In this document: one piece after another, positions 1-6,108 of the stretch
Layout of the letters: each line of letters starts with the position of its first letter
Numbering within the stretch: position 1 is the first letter of the stretch
Assembly (NCBI GenBank): GCA_003486705.1
Contig: DNGE01000184.1
Location: 1-6,307 of the forward strand
Reading direction: 5' to 3'
DNA length: 6,307 nucleotides
DNA from: Bacillota bacterium
Lineage (GTDB): Bacteria > Bacillota_I > Bacilli_A > MOL361 > Turicibacteraceae
Program-made: the position numbers and the translations under genes
The notes under the pieces: model-generated
Told to the model about the DNA's origin: nothing
The model's database searches: none
The model's input: the letters and a program-made list of their open reading frames with translations, nothing else

Positions 1-1592
1 TTATTGAAAAATTAGATTATTTAAATCGCTTAGGGGTGAACTTGTTATGGTTATGTCCTGTGTATCAATCGCCAATGGATGATAATGGATATGACGTCTC
101 AGATTACTATGACATTGCGCCTGATTTTGGAACAATGGATGATGTCAAAGAATTATTAGCAGAAGCGAAAAAGCGTGGGATTCGAATTGTGATGGACTTA
201 GTGCTTAATCATACAAGTGATGAGCATCCGTGGTTTGTTGAAGCACGTCAATCACTTGACAATCCATATCGTGATTACTACATTTGGCAAGAAGGAAAAT
301 TAGATAAAGAAGGAAATGAGATCGAGCCTACAAACTGGGCGTCATTCTTTACACCGTCTTGCTGGGATAAAGATGAATTAACAGATGAATATTACATGCA
401 TATTTTCTCGAAAAAGATGCCTGATCTAAATTGGTCGAATGAGGCAATGCGTCAAGAATTGTATCATATGGTCAAATGGTGGCTTGATCTTGGAATTGAT
501 GGATTCCGTGTTGATGCAATTGCTCATATTGAAAAGGATTGGGATTTTGAAGATTCAACACTTGAATCTGAAGGACAGTATAAACAAGATTGGAAGAAAT
601 TCTCGAATTTACCTAAAGTTCATACCTACTTAAAAGAATTAAATAAAGAAATCTTATCAAAATACGATATCTTTACTGTCGGTGAAGTCGGTGGGGGTGC
701 AGGTGTTGAAGACGCACTGAAATATGCTGCTTACGACTCTCAAGAGCTTGATATGGTCTTTACTTTCGATCATTGTTGGGCAAATGGGGCCTTTGGTGGT
801 GTTAAAGGCGAATTAGATTTAGTGGAATTAAAATCAGAGTTTGCAAAATGGCAAGTTGGATTATACGGTAAAGGTTGGAATCCTTTATATTGGTTAAATC
901 ATGACCACCCACGCGTCATGTCACAATACGGAAATGAAGAAAATTATCATGAAGAATCAGGTAAAATGTTAGCGACTTCTTTATTATTTATGTGGGGAAC
1001 ACCGTTTTTATATAATGGAGAAGAAATCGGTATGACAAATGCTCATTACGTTGATTTTAATGATTATCGTGATGTAGCAACGATTGAAAAAATACAAGCC
1101 TTATTAGAAAAAGGACACACGGAAGAAGAAGTGCGTTCAATTGTAGGAACAACGTCTCGCGATAATGCAAGAACGCCAATGCAATGGGATGCAACGGAAA
1201 ACGCTGGCTTTACAACTGGAACACCTTGGATGAAAGTGAATGAAAATTATAAGACCATTAACGTCGCTTCACAATTAGAAGATGCGAATTCAATCTTTAA
1301 TCATTATCGCCAAGCGATTGCGCTTCGTCGTAACAGTGAGTATCAAGATGTTATTGTGTATGGAAAATATGATTTATTATTAGAAGATGATAAACAAGTT
1401 TATGCGTATACTAGAACGTTAAATAATCAATGTTTGTTAATTGTTTCAAACTTCTTTGAAACTAAAGTAGAAGTCTCGATTGAAAAATTAACAGCAGAGA
1501 AAATCGTATTATCAAATTACAAAGATTCTGACATGGCATTAGACTCACTAGTCTTACGCCCATATGAGTCGATTGTATTTGAAGTGAAATAG
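1..1592 (+). CDS. GH13 alpha-glucosidase (oligo-1,6-glucosidase / alpha-1,4-glucosidase group), 5' end missing
   Basis: Cytoplasmic retaining glycoside hydrolase that releases glucose from the non-reducing end of short alpha-glucosides. The reading frame is open from base 3 (I-E-K-L-D-Y-L-N-R-L-G), so the GTG at 36 is internal and not the start; by family comparison about 30-35 N-terminal residues lie upstream. Counting the codon at base 3 as residue 1, 529 residues are present. Seen: NHTSDEHPWF (barrel region I), MPDLNW (bases 417-434, region V), DGFRVDA with the nucleophile Asp at 513-515, GEV with the acid/base Glu at 684-686, NHDHPR with the transition-state Asp at 903-905, then RDNARTPMQW and a C-terminal beta domain. 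The residue after the nucleophile is Ala, which in this family goes with alpha-1,4 preference; Val goes with alpha-1,6. I therefore infer maltose or malto-oligosaccharides as substrate. Trehalose-6-phosphate hydrolase is a less likely alternative. No stop or frameshift; a terminator follows 8 bases after the stop codon. Confidence 0.95.
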   Translation, partial: IEKLDYLNRLGVNLLWLCPVYQSPMDDNGYDVSDYYDIAPDFGTMDDVKELLAEAKKRGIRIVMDLVLNHTSDEHPWFVEARQSLDNPYRDYYIWQEGKLDKEGNEIEPTNWASFFTPSCWDKDELTDEYYMHIFSKKMPDLNWSNEAMRQELYHMVKWWLDLGIDGFRVDAIAHIEKDWDFEDSTLESEGQYKQDWKKFSNLPKVHTYLKELNKEILSKYDIFTVGEVGGGAGVEDALKYAAYDSQELDMVFTFDHCWANGAFGGVKGELDLVELKSEFAKWQVGLYGKGWNPLYWLNHDHPRVMSQYGNEENYHEESGKMLATSLLFMWGTPFLYNGEEIGMTNAHYVDFNDYRDVATIEKIQALLEKGHTEEEVRSIVGTTSRDNARTPMQWDATENAGFTTGTPWMKVNENYKTINVASQLEDANSIFNHYRQAIALRRNSEYQDVIVYGKYDLLLEDDKQVYAYTRTLNNQCLLIVSNFFETKVEVSIEKLTAEKIVLSNYKDSDMALDSLVLRPYESIVFEVK

Positions 1593-1600
1593 TTGAGTTT

Positions 1601-1628
1601 AGAGTCGCCGATGGCGGCTCTTTTTTTT
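1601..1628 (+). terminator. Rho-independent terminator of the alpha-glucosidase gene
   Basis: A nine-base-pair stem, AGAGTCGCC (1601-1609) against GGCGGCTCT (1613-1621) with one G-T wobble, closes on the three-base loop GAT and runs into eight T's (1621-1628). It starts 8 bases after the TAG stop, so the glucosidase is the last gene of its unit and the ABC operon needs its own promoter. Confidence 0.9.
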
Positions 1629-1847
1629 CGGTGAACGACCTTCTTTTAAAAAAAGTTGACTGTGTGTTTTTAGGGGATCAGCAAGTTGTCGTTTCAAAGC
1701 GTGGATGTTTAATAGGCAAATAATAAAATTTAGATGGTATGTGACTAGCTGTGCTTAAAACGTAGCAATTAATGCGTTAATCATGAAAAGTAGCTATTCA
1801 TATAGTGAATAAGTAGCGAAAAAGGTAGAATTTAAAAATGTAGATTA

Positions 1848-1893
1848 CTGTCATATTCCCTATTTGGTCATCATAATAATGATAGAGAATAAT
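1848..1893 (+). promoter_or_regulatory. Candidate sigma-A promoter(s) for the ABC exporter operon
   Basis: Two overlapping candidates are seen. One is CTGTCA (1848-1853), an 18-base spacer, then CATAAT (1872-1877); these match the -35 and -10 consensus at 4 of 6 and 5 of 6 positions. The other is TTGGTC (1864-1869), 18 bases, then AATAAT (1888-1893), matching 3 of 6 and 5 of 6. Both would start transcription some 50-65 bases before the TTG start. The dyad ATCAT/ATGAT at 1870-1883 overlaps the first -10 and could be an operator. Neither candidate is strong, and AT-rich sequence gives chance matches. Confidence 0.35.
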
Positions 1894-1937
1894 AAGTTAA
1901 ACGTTACACTTAAAACGTGTGAGGGTTTAGAGGAATA

Positions 1938-1943
1938 GGGGGG
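1938..1943 (+). promoter_or_regulatory. Hexa-G ribosome binding site that supports the TTG start at 1950
   Basis: Six G's, preceded by TA, sit six bases before the TTG. The run can pair with the CCUCC of the 16S rRNA tail using one G-U wobble. An in-frame TGA at 1920-1922 limits upstream extension and there is no ATG nearby, so this site fixes TTG as the start. The downstream partner gene uses nearly the same hexa-G site. Confidence 0.8.
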
Positions 1944-1949
1944 ACACAC

Positions 1950-3671
1950 TTGAAAAGTATTAAATGGATTTTAAATTATTTAAAACCATATTCATTTAAA
2001 TATGGTTTAGCCATGTTACTTGTCTTTTTAGGAGCAGGTCTTAATATGGTTAATCCCATGTTGAGTGGAAAGATTATTGATGATGTAATGAACGGTAGTA
2101 ACAAACAATTATTAGTACCGATTTTGCTGATGATGATTGGGGTCGTTGTGATAAAAGGTATGACCTCGTATACATATCAGCTCATGTTTGAATTCGTCTC
2201 ACAAGACATTATGTTTCAATTGCGTGAGCAGTGCTATACAAAACTAATGACGTTAGATTTCAATTTTTATCACGCAACGCGTACGGGTGATTTGATGACG
2301 AGATTGACAGGAGATATTGAAACAATTAGATATTTTATTGCATCTGTCATCTACTCCATCTTTTCAAATATACTGGTGTTTATTTTTGCTGTTGTTTATA
2401 TGTTGAGCATAAGTCCGTTATTAACGATTTCTCTTTTACTAATCACACCGGTTATTGCTATGTTAACTATAAAAATGAGTAAAGAAGTTGGACCAACGTT
2501 TCATCAAATCCGTGAAGCCTACTCAAGTCTTAACTCTGTTGTCCAAGAAAATATTAGCGGAAATAGAGTAGTGAAAGCATTTGCGCGTGAAGCTTATGAA
2601 ATTGAGAAATTTGAAAAAGAAAATTTAAATTATCGTGAAAAGAATTTAGCATCGTCTCGAATTTGGCAAAAATATTTACCTGTCCTGGATTCTTCTGCGG
2701 GTGCATTGTCAGTTATCATGATTTTCATCGGTGGGATTTTAGTGATGAATCAAATGATGACACTCGGAGACATTGTTGTCTTTAATGGATTAATTTGGGC
2801 CTTAAATAATCCCATGCGGATGGCTGGATGGTTAGTCAATGACGTCCAACGCTTTATTGCGGCAGGTGATAAAATCCGTGATTTATTAGATGCAAACACG
2901 AAGCTTGAACAAGTCCAAGATCCCGTTTCGATTCCAAAAATTAAAGGAAACATCAAGTTTGAAAATGTATCATTTAGTTATGGAGATGAATTAGTTTTAG
3001 ATGATGTGAGTTTTGAGGTGAAAAGTGGACAAACCGTTGGTATTATAGGTCCGACAGGTTCAGGAAAAAGTACGCTTGTTAATTTAATTACTCGATTTTA
3101 TGATGCGACGAAGGGAAATATATTTGTTGATGGGATAAATATCAAACAGTTAGATTTGACTAGTTATCGTAAACAAATCGGGACGTCTCTTCAAGATATC
3201 TTTTTGTTTTCGGACACGATTGAAGGTAATATTGCCTTTAGCGACTGCCATGCTGAGTTTGAACAAGTATTAAAAGTGTCTGATATTGCCCAAGCAAACG
3301 ACTTTATCACGCAATTACCGGAACAATATGACACGATTATTGGTGAGAGAGGGGTAGGCTTGTCTGGTGGACAAAAACAACGGATTTCACTAGCGCGAGC
3401 CTTATTAACAGAACCATCTATCTTAATACTTGATGATACGACATCAGCGGTTGATATGGAAACAGAACATGCCATTCAGTTAAAATTAAATACAGTATTA
3501 AATAATCGAACTAATTTTATTATTGCCCATCGTATATCGTCGGTTAAAGATGCCGATATAATTATGGTCCTAAAGGATGGAAAAATAATAGAAACGGGAA
3601 CACATGAATCTTTAATGGAACAACAGGGATATTATTATCATGTTTATCAAACTCAAATTAGTCATAGTTAA
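1950..3671 (+). CDS. Heterodimeric ABC exporter, subunit with degenerate Walker B (BmrC/LmrC/TM287-like)
   Basis: 573-residue half-transporter of the membrane, normal length for the type. An exporter transmembrane domain covers about residues 1-320, with six helices near 15-35, 54-75, 128-150, 152-175, 245-265 and 271-290. The ATPase domain follows from about 333: Walker A GPTGSGKST (367-375), Q-loop Gln415, signature LSGGQ (471-475), Walker B ILILDD (491-496), D-loop SAVD (499-502) and switch His527. The catalytic Glu after Walker B is Asp (residue 496, bases 3435-3437), the hallmark of the degenerate subunit in heterodimeric exporters. Its intact LSGGQ should complete the active ATP site of the partner encoded 12 bases downstream. 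Known relatives export drugs or other hydrophobic compounds; the substrate here cannot be read from sequence. The start is TTG with a strong ribosome site. No regulator gene is adjacent. Confidence 0.95.
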   Translation: MKSIKWILNYLKPYSFKYGLAMLLVFLGAGLNMVNPMLSGKIIDDVMNGSNKQLLVPILLMMIGVVVIKGMTSYTYQLMFEFVSQDIMFQLREQCYTKLMTLDFNFYHATRTGDLMTRLTGDIETIRYFIASVIYSIFSNILVFIFAVVYMLSISPLLTISLLLITPVIAMLTIKMSKEVGPTFHQIREAYSSLNSVVQENISGNRVVKAFAREAYEIEKFEKENLNYREKNLASSRIWQKYLPVLDSSAGALSVIMIFIGGILVMNQMMTLGDIVVFNGLIWALNNPMRMAGWLVNDVQRFIAAGDKIRDLLDANTKLEQVQDPVSIPKIKGNIKFENVSFSYGDELVLDDVSFEVKSGQTVGIIGPTGSGKSTLVNLITRFYDATKGNIFVDGINIKQLDLTSYRKQIGTSLQDIFLFSDTIEGNIAFSDCHAEFEQVLKVSDIAQANDFITQLPEQYDTIIGERGVGLSGGQKQRISLARALLTEPSILILDDTTSAVDMETEHAIQLKLNTVLNNRTNFIIAHRISSVKDADIIMVLKDGKIIETGTHESLMEQQGYYYHVYQTQISHS

Positions 3672-3677
3672 GGGGGG
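3670..3677 (+). promoter_or_regulatory. Ribosome binding site of the second ABC subunit, overlapping the first gene's stop
   Basis: AAGGGGGG lies six bases before the ATG at 3684, and its first two A's are the last two bases of the TAA stop of the first ABC gene. This placement favours translational coupling and so equal amounts of the two subunits. The coupling is inferred. Confidence 0.85.
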
Positions 3678-3683
3678 ATAAAG

Positions 3684-5459
3684 ATGGCTAGAAATAAATT
3701 TGATATGGATGAGGAATTAGAAGAAACGTTTAATTTTGAGCAGCTAAAACAAATGTTAAAGTATGTTAGACCGTATAAGTGGAAAATGATTCTCACTCTT
3801 ATACTCATGATTCTTGCAAACTGTGCAGCATTAGTTGGGCCTTATTTAACAAAGATTGCATTAGATGATATGATTCCAAATCATAATGTAAATGGATTAG
3901 CAATCTTAGCACTTATCTTTATCGGATCGTTAGTCATTACCGGGATTTGTATGCGATTAAGAATAGGTGCTATGTCTGAGATTGGGCAAAATATTTTAGT
4001 CGCGATACGAAGTGATTTGTTTGCTCATCTTCAAAAGTTACCGTTTGATTATTACGATACACGGCCGCATGGTAAAATTCTTGTGCGTGTCGTGAATTAC
4101 GTGAATACGCTTAGTGATTTAATCTCAAATGGATTTATTAATTTAGTGTCGGATATTTTAAGCTTGCTTATTGCTGTTGGTTTTATGTTAGCCATTGACA
4201 TAAGATTGAGTTTAATAAGCTTTTTAGGAATCCCTTTAATGATGGGGGTCATCCTCAGCTTGAAAAATGCACAACGAAAAGCTTATCAACGTGTGAGTGC
4301 GAAACAGTCAAATTTAAATGCCTATGTTCATGAAAGTATTAACGGAATAAAGGTAACGCAGTCGTTTGCAAGGGAAGAGGTGAACACCGATATATTAAAA
4401 AATGTGTCGACACAATATCGACAGGCTTGGATGGAATCAGTGAAATTGAATTTTTTAGTTTGGCCAGCAATTGATATTATTTCAGTAGGAACTGTGTCAT
4501 GTATTTACTTTGCTGGTATCATATATTTTTCAGAGAGTATCGCCGTTGGGGTTTTAGTCGCATTTATTGGCTATGTATGGCGATTTTGGTCACCAATTGT
4601 AAACATCGGCAACTTTTATAATCAAATCATCACAGCTATGGCTTATTTAGAACGTATTTTTGAAACACTAGATGAAGAGCCAAGTATTTCAGATGTGCAA
4701 AATGCATTTGAGATGCCTTTAATTCGAGGTAAAGTTAACTTTAATCAGGTGACATTTGAATATGAGCCGGAAAAACCAATATTAAAAAGTGTTAGTTTTG
4801 AGGTTAATCCAGGTGATACGGTTGCACTTGTTGGGCCTACAGGTGCCGGTAAATCAACGGTGGTTAGTTTGCTTTCACGGTTTTATAATGTCAATAAAGG
4901 TGAAGTATTAATTGATGATTTGGATATTTCAAAAGCGACACTTGCATCGTTAAGAAAACAAATGGGTGTTATGCTACAAGATACCTTTATCTTTTCTGGG
5001 ACCATTATGGATAATATCCGCTATGGAAAATTAGACGCTAGCGATGACGAGGTGATCGCTGCGGCGAAAGTCGTGAGAGCTCATGATTTTATTTCACAAC
5101 TGGAAGAAGGGTATGAAACCGAAGTGAATGAACGAGGTTCAAGATTATCTCAAGGGCAACGACAACTCATCTCATTTGCGCGTGCCTTACTTGCAGACCC
5201 TAAAGTGCTTATTTTAGATGAAGCCACGTCATCTATTGATACCCAAACTGAAATCTTGTTACAAGAAGGATTGGCGCAGCTGTTAAAAGGAAGAACCTCC
5301 TTTATTATTGCTCACCGTTTGTCAACCATAAAAAATGCTGATCAGATTATGTATATCTCAGATGGGGAAATTGCTGAGCGTGGGACCCATGATGAGCTGC
5401 TTTCTGTCGGGGGATATTATAAAAAATTATATGATTCACAATATATCTTCTTAGATTAA
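3684..5459 (+). CDS. Heterodimeric ABC exporter, subunit with catalytic Walker B (BmrD/LmrD/TM288-like)
   Basis: 591-residue half-transporter that pairs with the product of the gene 12 bases upstream. After an acidic N-terminal tail (about 1-20) come six membrane helices near 33-53, 72-92, 148-170, 173-192, 256-282 and 284-303. The ATPase domain has Walker A GPTGAGKST (384-392), Q-loop Gln432, signature LSQGQ (488-492), Walker B VLILDE (508-513) with the catalytic Glu513 (bases 5220-5222), and switch His544. The second signature residue is Gln-Gly rather than Gly-Gly, while Walker B is normal. This is the mirror image of the first subunit, so its Walker motifs with the partner's LSGGQ should form the hydrolysing site. 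Role: ATP-driven export across the cytoplasmic membrane, probably of drug-like or lipid-like compounds; substrate unknown. It is the last gene of the operon, and two hairpins follow. Confidence 0.95.
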   Translation: MARNKFDMDEELEETFNFEQLKQMLKYVRPYKWKMILTLILMILANCAALVGPYLTKIALDDMIPNHNVNGLAILALIFIGSLVITGICMRLRIGAMSEIGQNILVAIRSDLFAHLQKLPFDYYDTRPHGKILVRVVNYVNTLSDLISNGFINLVSDILSLLIAVGFMLAIDIRLSLISFLGIPLMMGVILSLKNAQRKAYQRVSAKQSNLNAYVHESINGIKVTQSFAREEVNTDILKNVSTQYRQAWMESVKLNFLVWPAIDIISVGTVSCIYFAGIIYFSESIAVGVLVAFIGYVWRFWSPIVNIGNFYNQIITAMAYLERIFETLDEEPSISDVQNAFEMPLIRGKVNFNQVTFEYEPEKPILKSVSFEVNPGDTVALVGPTGAGKSTVVSLLSRFYNVNKGEVLIDDLDISKATLASLRKQMGVMLQDTFIFSGTIMDNIRYGKLDASDDEVIAAAKVVRAHDFISQLEEGYETEVNERGSRLSQGQRQLISFARALLADPKVLILDEATSSIDTQTEILLQEGLAQLLKGRTSFIIAHRLSTIKNADQIMYISDGEIAERGTHDELLSVGGYYKKLYDSQYIFLD

Positions 5460-5507
5460 GTGAATGAGTAGGTATGTGTTTTCAATGCAAACAGAAGTGT
5501 AAAGTAT

Positions 5508-5525
5508 AAAGCACCTGTGCTTTTT
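5508..5525 (+). terminator. Weak first terminator-like hairpin after the ABC operon
   Basis: AAAGCA (5508-5513) pairs with TGCTTT (5518-5523) around the loop CCTG and is followed by T's to 5525. The stem is short, so this is probably a leaky terminator or processing hairpin ahead of the stronger one at 5537. Confidence 0.55.
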
Positions 5526-5536
5526 CAATAAAGAGC

Positions 5537-5567
5537 AAAAGCTTCCTCGAAGATGAGGAAGCTTTTT
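5537..5567 (+). terminator. Strong terminator of the ABC operon
   Basis: A perfect 12-base-pair stem, AAAAGCTTCCTC (5537-5548) against GAGGAAGCTTTT (5555-5566), with the six-base loop GAAGAT. Five T's end at 5567 and a second T run lies at 5572-5576. The A-run on the left side makes it usable in the reverse direction too, though no opposing gene is seen. Confidence 0.9.
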
Positions 5568-5620
5568 AACTGTTTTTAACTCATTTTTAGTAGGAGAGGT
5601 GGCTTGGTTTTGTAAAAATA

Positions 5621-5629
5621 TGATAAACT
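5621..5629 (+). promoter_or_regulatory. Candidate extended -10 promoter for the small membrane protein gene
   Basis: TGATAAACT reads as an extended -10 (TG, one base, TAAACT; 4 of 6 to consensus) in an AT-rich stretch after the ABC operon terminators. No good -35 lies at 16-18 bases. It would give an untranslated leader of roughly 85-90 bases before the ATG at 5724. A separate promoter is expected because of the terminators upstream. Confidence 0.35.
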
Positions 5630-5705
5630 AGGATTAGGTGAATCGTGTTTAAATCTAGAGACAAAATTATTGTTAGACGTTTAGATGATGGTTGTTGAGA
5701 AGTTG

Positions 5706-5714
5706 AAAAAGGAG
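5706..5714 (+). promoter_or_regulatory. Ribosome binding site that places the small gene's start at 5724
   Basis: AAAAAGGAG ends nine bases before the ATG at 5724, a normal arrangement. The earlier in-frame ATGs at 5685 and 5688 have no such site, and the longer reading would place this purine run inside the coding sequence. The shorter start is preferred. Confidence 0.75.
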
Positions 5715-5723
5715 TTAATTGCG

Positions 5724-5972
5724 ATGGTGGATTCAGTAAAAGTCATGATTTATATCGTTAGTTTTGTGTTAGTGCTTCGATTGATGATGAAAGAACAGAA
5801 GTGTTGGCTGTTTTTATTAGTCAGTGTTGGGTTATCCATTATTTTATTAAATACAAGTATAGTGGATTCGTTAAGTGAGCGTGTTAAAGTGATTTGGGCG
5901 TGTTTAACGTTAGCCGGATGCGTCTTTAGTTATGTGTTAATGACAAAAGCTCATCAAAGCCGAAAAGACTGA
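5724..5972 (+). CDS. Small three-helix membrane protein of unknown function
   Basis: 82 residues from the ATG at 5724 (95 if started at 5685). I do not recognise a family. Three hydrophobic segments are visible: about residues 4-20, 28-44 and 54-73. They are joined by a short basic/acidic loop (RLMMKEQK) and a polar loop (NTSIVDSLSER), and a basic tail ends in HQSRKD. There are three cysteines, Cys27, Cys60 and Cys66, the last two inside the third helix. No catalytic motif or signal-peptidase site is evident. The gene appears to be its own transcription unit: operon terminators lie before it, and the last five codons plus the stop lie in the left arm of its own terminator. It is probably an integral membrane protein of the cytoplasmic membrane. 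Possible roles such as small accessory subunit or stress protein cannot be separated from sequence. Reality as a gene is supported by the ribosome site and terminator fit. Confidence 0.75.
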   Translation: MVDSVKVMIYIVSFVLVLRLMMKEQKCWLFLLVSVGLSIILLNTSIVDSLSERVKVIWACLTLAGCVFSYVLMTKAHQSRKD

Positions 5973-5997
5973 AAGGAAGTCTTTTCGGCTTTTTTTT
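5956..5997 (+). terminator. Strong terminator overlapping the 3' end of the small membrane protein gene
   Basis: A perfect 15-base-pair stem pairs 5956-5970 with 5978-5992 around the seven-base loop GAAAGGA, followed by T's to 5997. The left arm carries the last codons (Q-S-R-K-D) and the first base of the TGA stop, so translating ribosomes would reach into the hairpin. Confidence 0.93.
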
Positions 5998-6049
5998 GTA
6001 TGGTGGTGAAATGATAAGCGTATACATTAAAAAACATTAATTGGGAATA

Positions 6050-6078
6050 TTTACAAAATAATGGAGGTAGCGTAGAAT
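6050..6078 (+). promoter_or_regulatory. Sigma-A-type promoter of the PfkB-family kinase gene
   Basis: TTTACA (6050-6055), a 17-base spacer, then TAGAAT (6073-6078): each hexamer matches consensus at 5 of 6 positions with ideal spacing. Transcription should begin near 6085, leaving about 25 bases before the ATG at 6109. It is the best promoter in the window. Confidence 0.8.
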
Positions 6079-6108
6079 AGTAAAAACGAGTCATGGCAGG
6101 TGATAGGA

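Larger units (their letters stand above)
1629..1949. other. Gene-free leader upstream of the ABC exporter operon
   Basis: About 320 AT-rich bases with no convincing gene on either strand. It holds a near-palindrome ATTAATGCGTTAAT (1768-1781, 12 of 14 positions symmetric) and a dyad TATTCA/TGAATA (1795-1800 and 1806-1811). A second dyad, ATCAT/ATGAT, spans 1870-1883. The short motif TTAAA(A)CGT occurs three times, at 1755-1763, 1897-1904 and 1910-1918. No regulator gene is present, although drug-exporter operons often have one. No riboswitch or T-box was recognised. The long leader suggests control at promoter or leader level, which is inference. Confidence 0.6.

Noticed and set aside
36..38. 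GTG at 36 as the start of the glucosidase
   Set aside because: The frame is open to base 3 and the upstream codons match the family (E-K-L-D-Y-L-N-R-L-G-V), so this GTG encodes an internal Val.
439..633. 64-codon + strand frame inside the glucosidase gene
   Set aside because: It lies wholly within a well-conserved catalytic domain in another frame and has no ribosome site or recognisable product.
1656..1661. TTGACT as a -35 box just after the glucosidase terminator
   Set aside because: No -10 element lies at 16-18 bases; the sequence there is CAGCAA.
1783..1812. Nine-codon frame (MKSSYSYSE) in the ABC leader
   Set aside because: No ribosome site precedes it, and it overlaps a dyad; chance is the simpler explanation.
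2750..3475. Two minus-strand frames opposite the first ABC gene (2750-2956 and 3191-3475)
   Set aside because: Both are antisense shadows of the conserved ABC gene, with no ribosome site or family resemblance.
5464..5502. Twelve-codon frame between the second ABC gene and the first hairpin
   Set aside because: No Shine-Dalgarno site apart from the end of the ABC gene, no recognisable product, and too short to support.
6061..6067. ATGGAGG as a ribosome binding site
   Set aside because: It lies in the spacer of the kinase promoter, upstream of the expected transcript start, and has no start codon at a usable distance.
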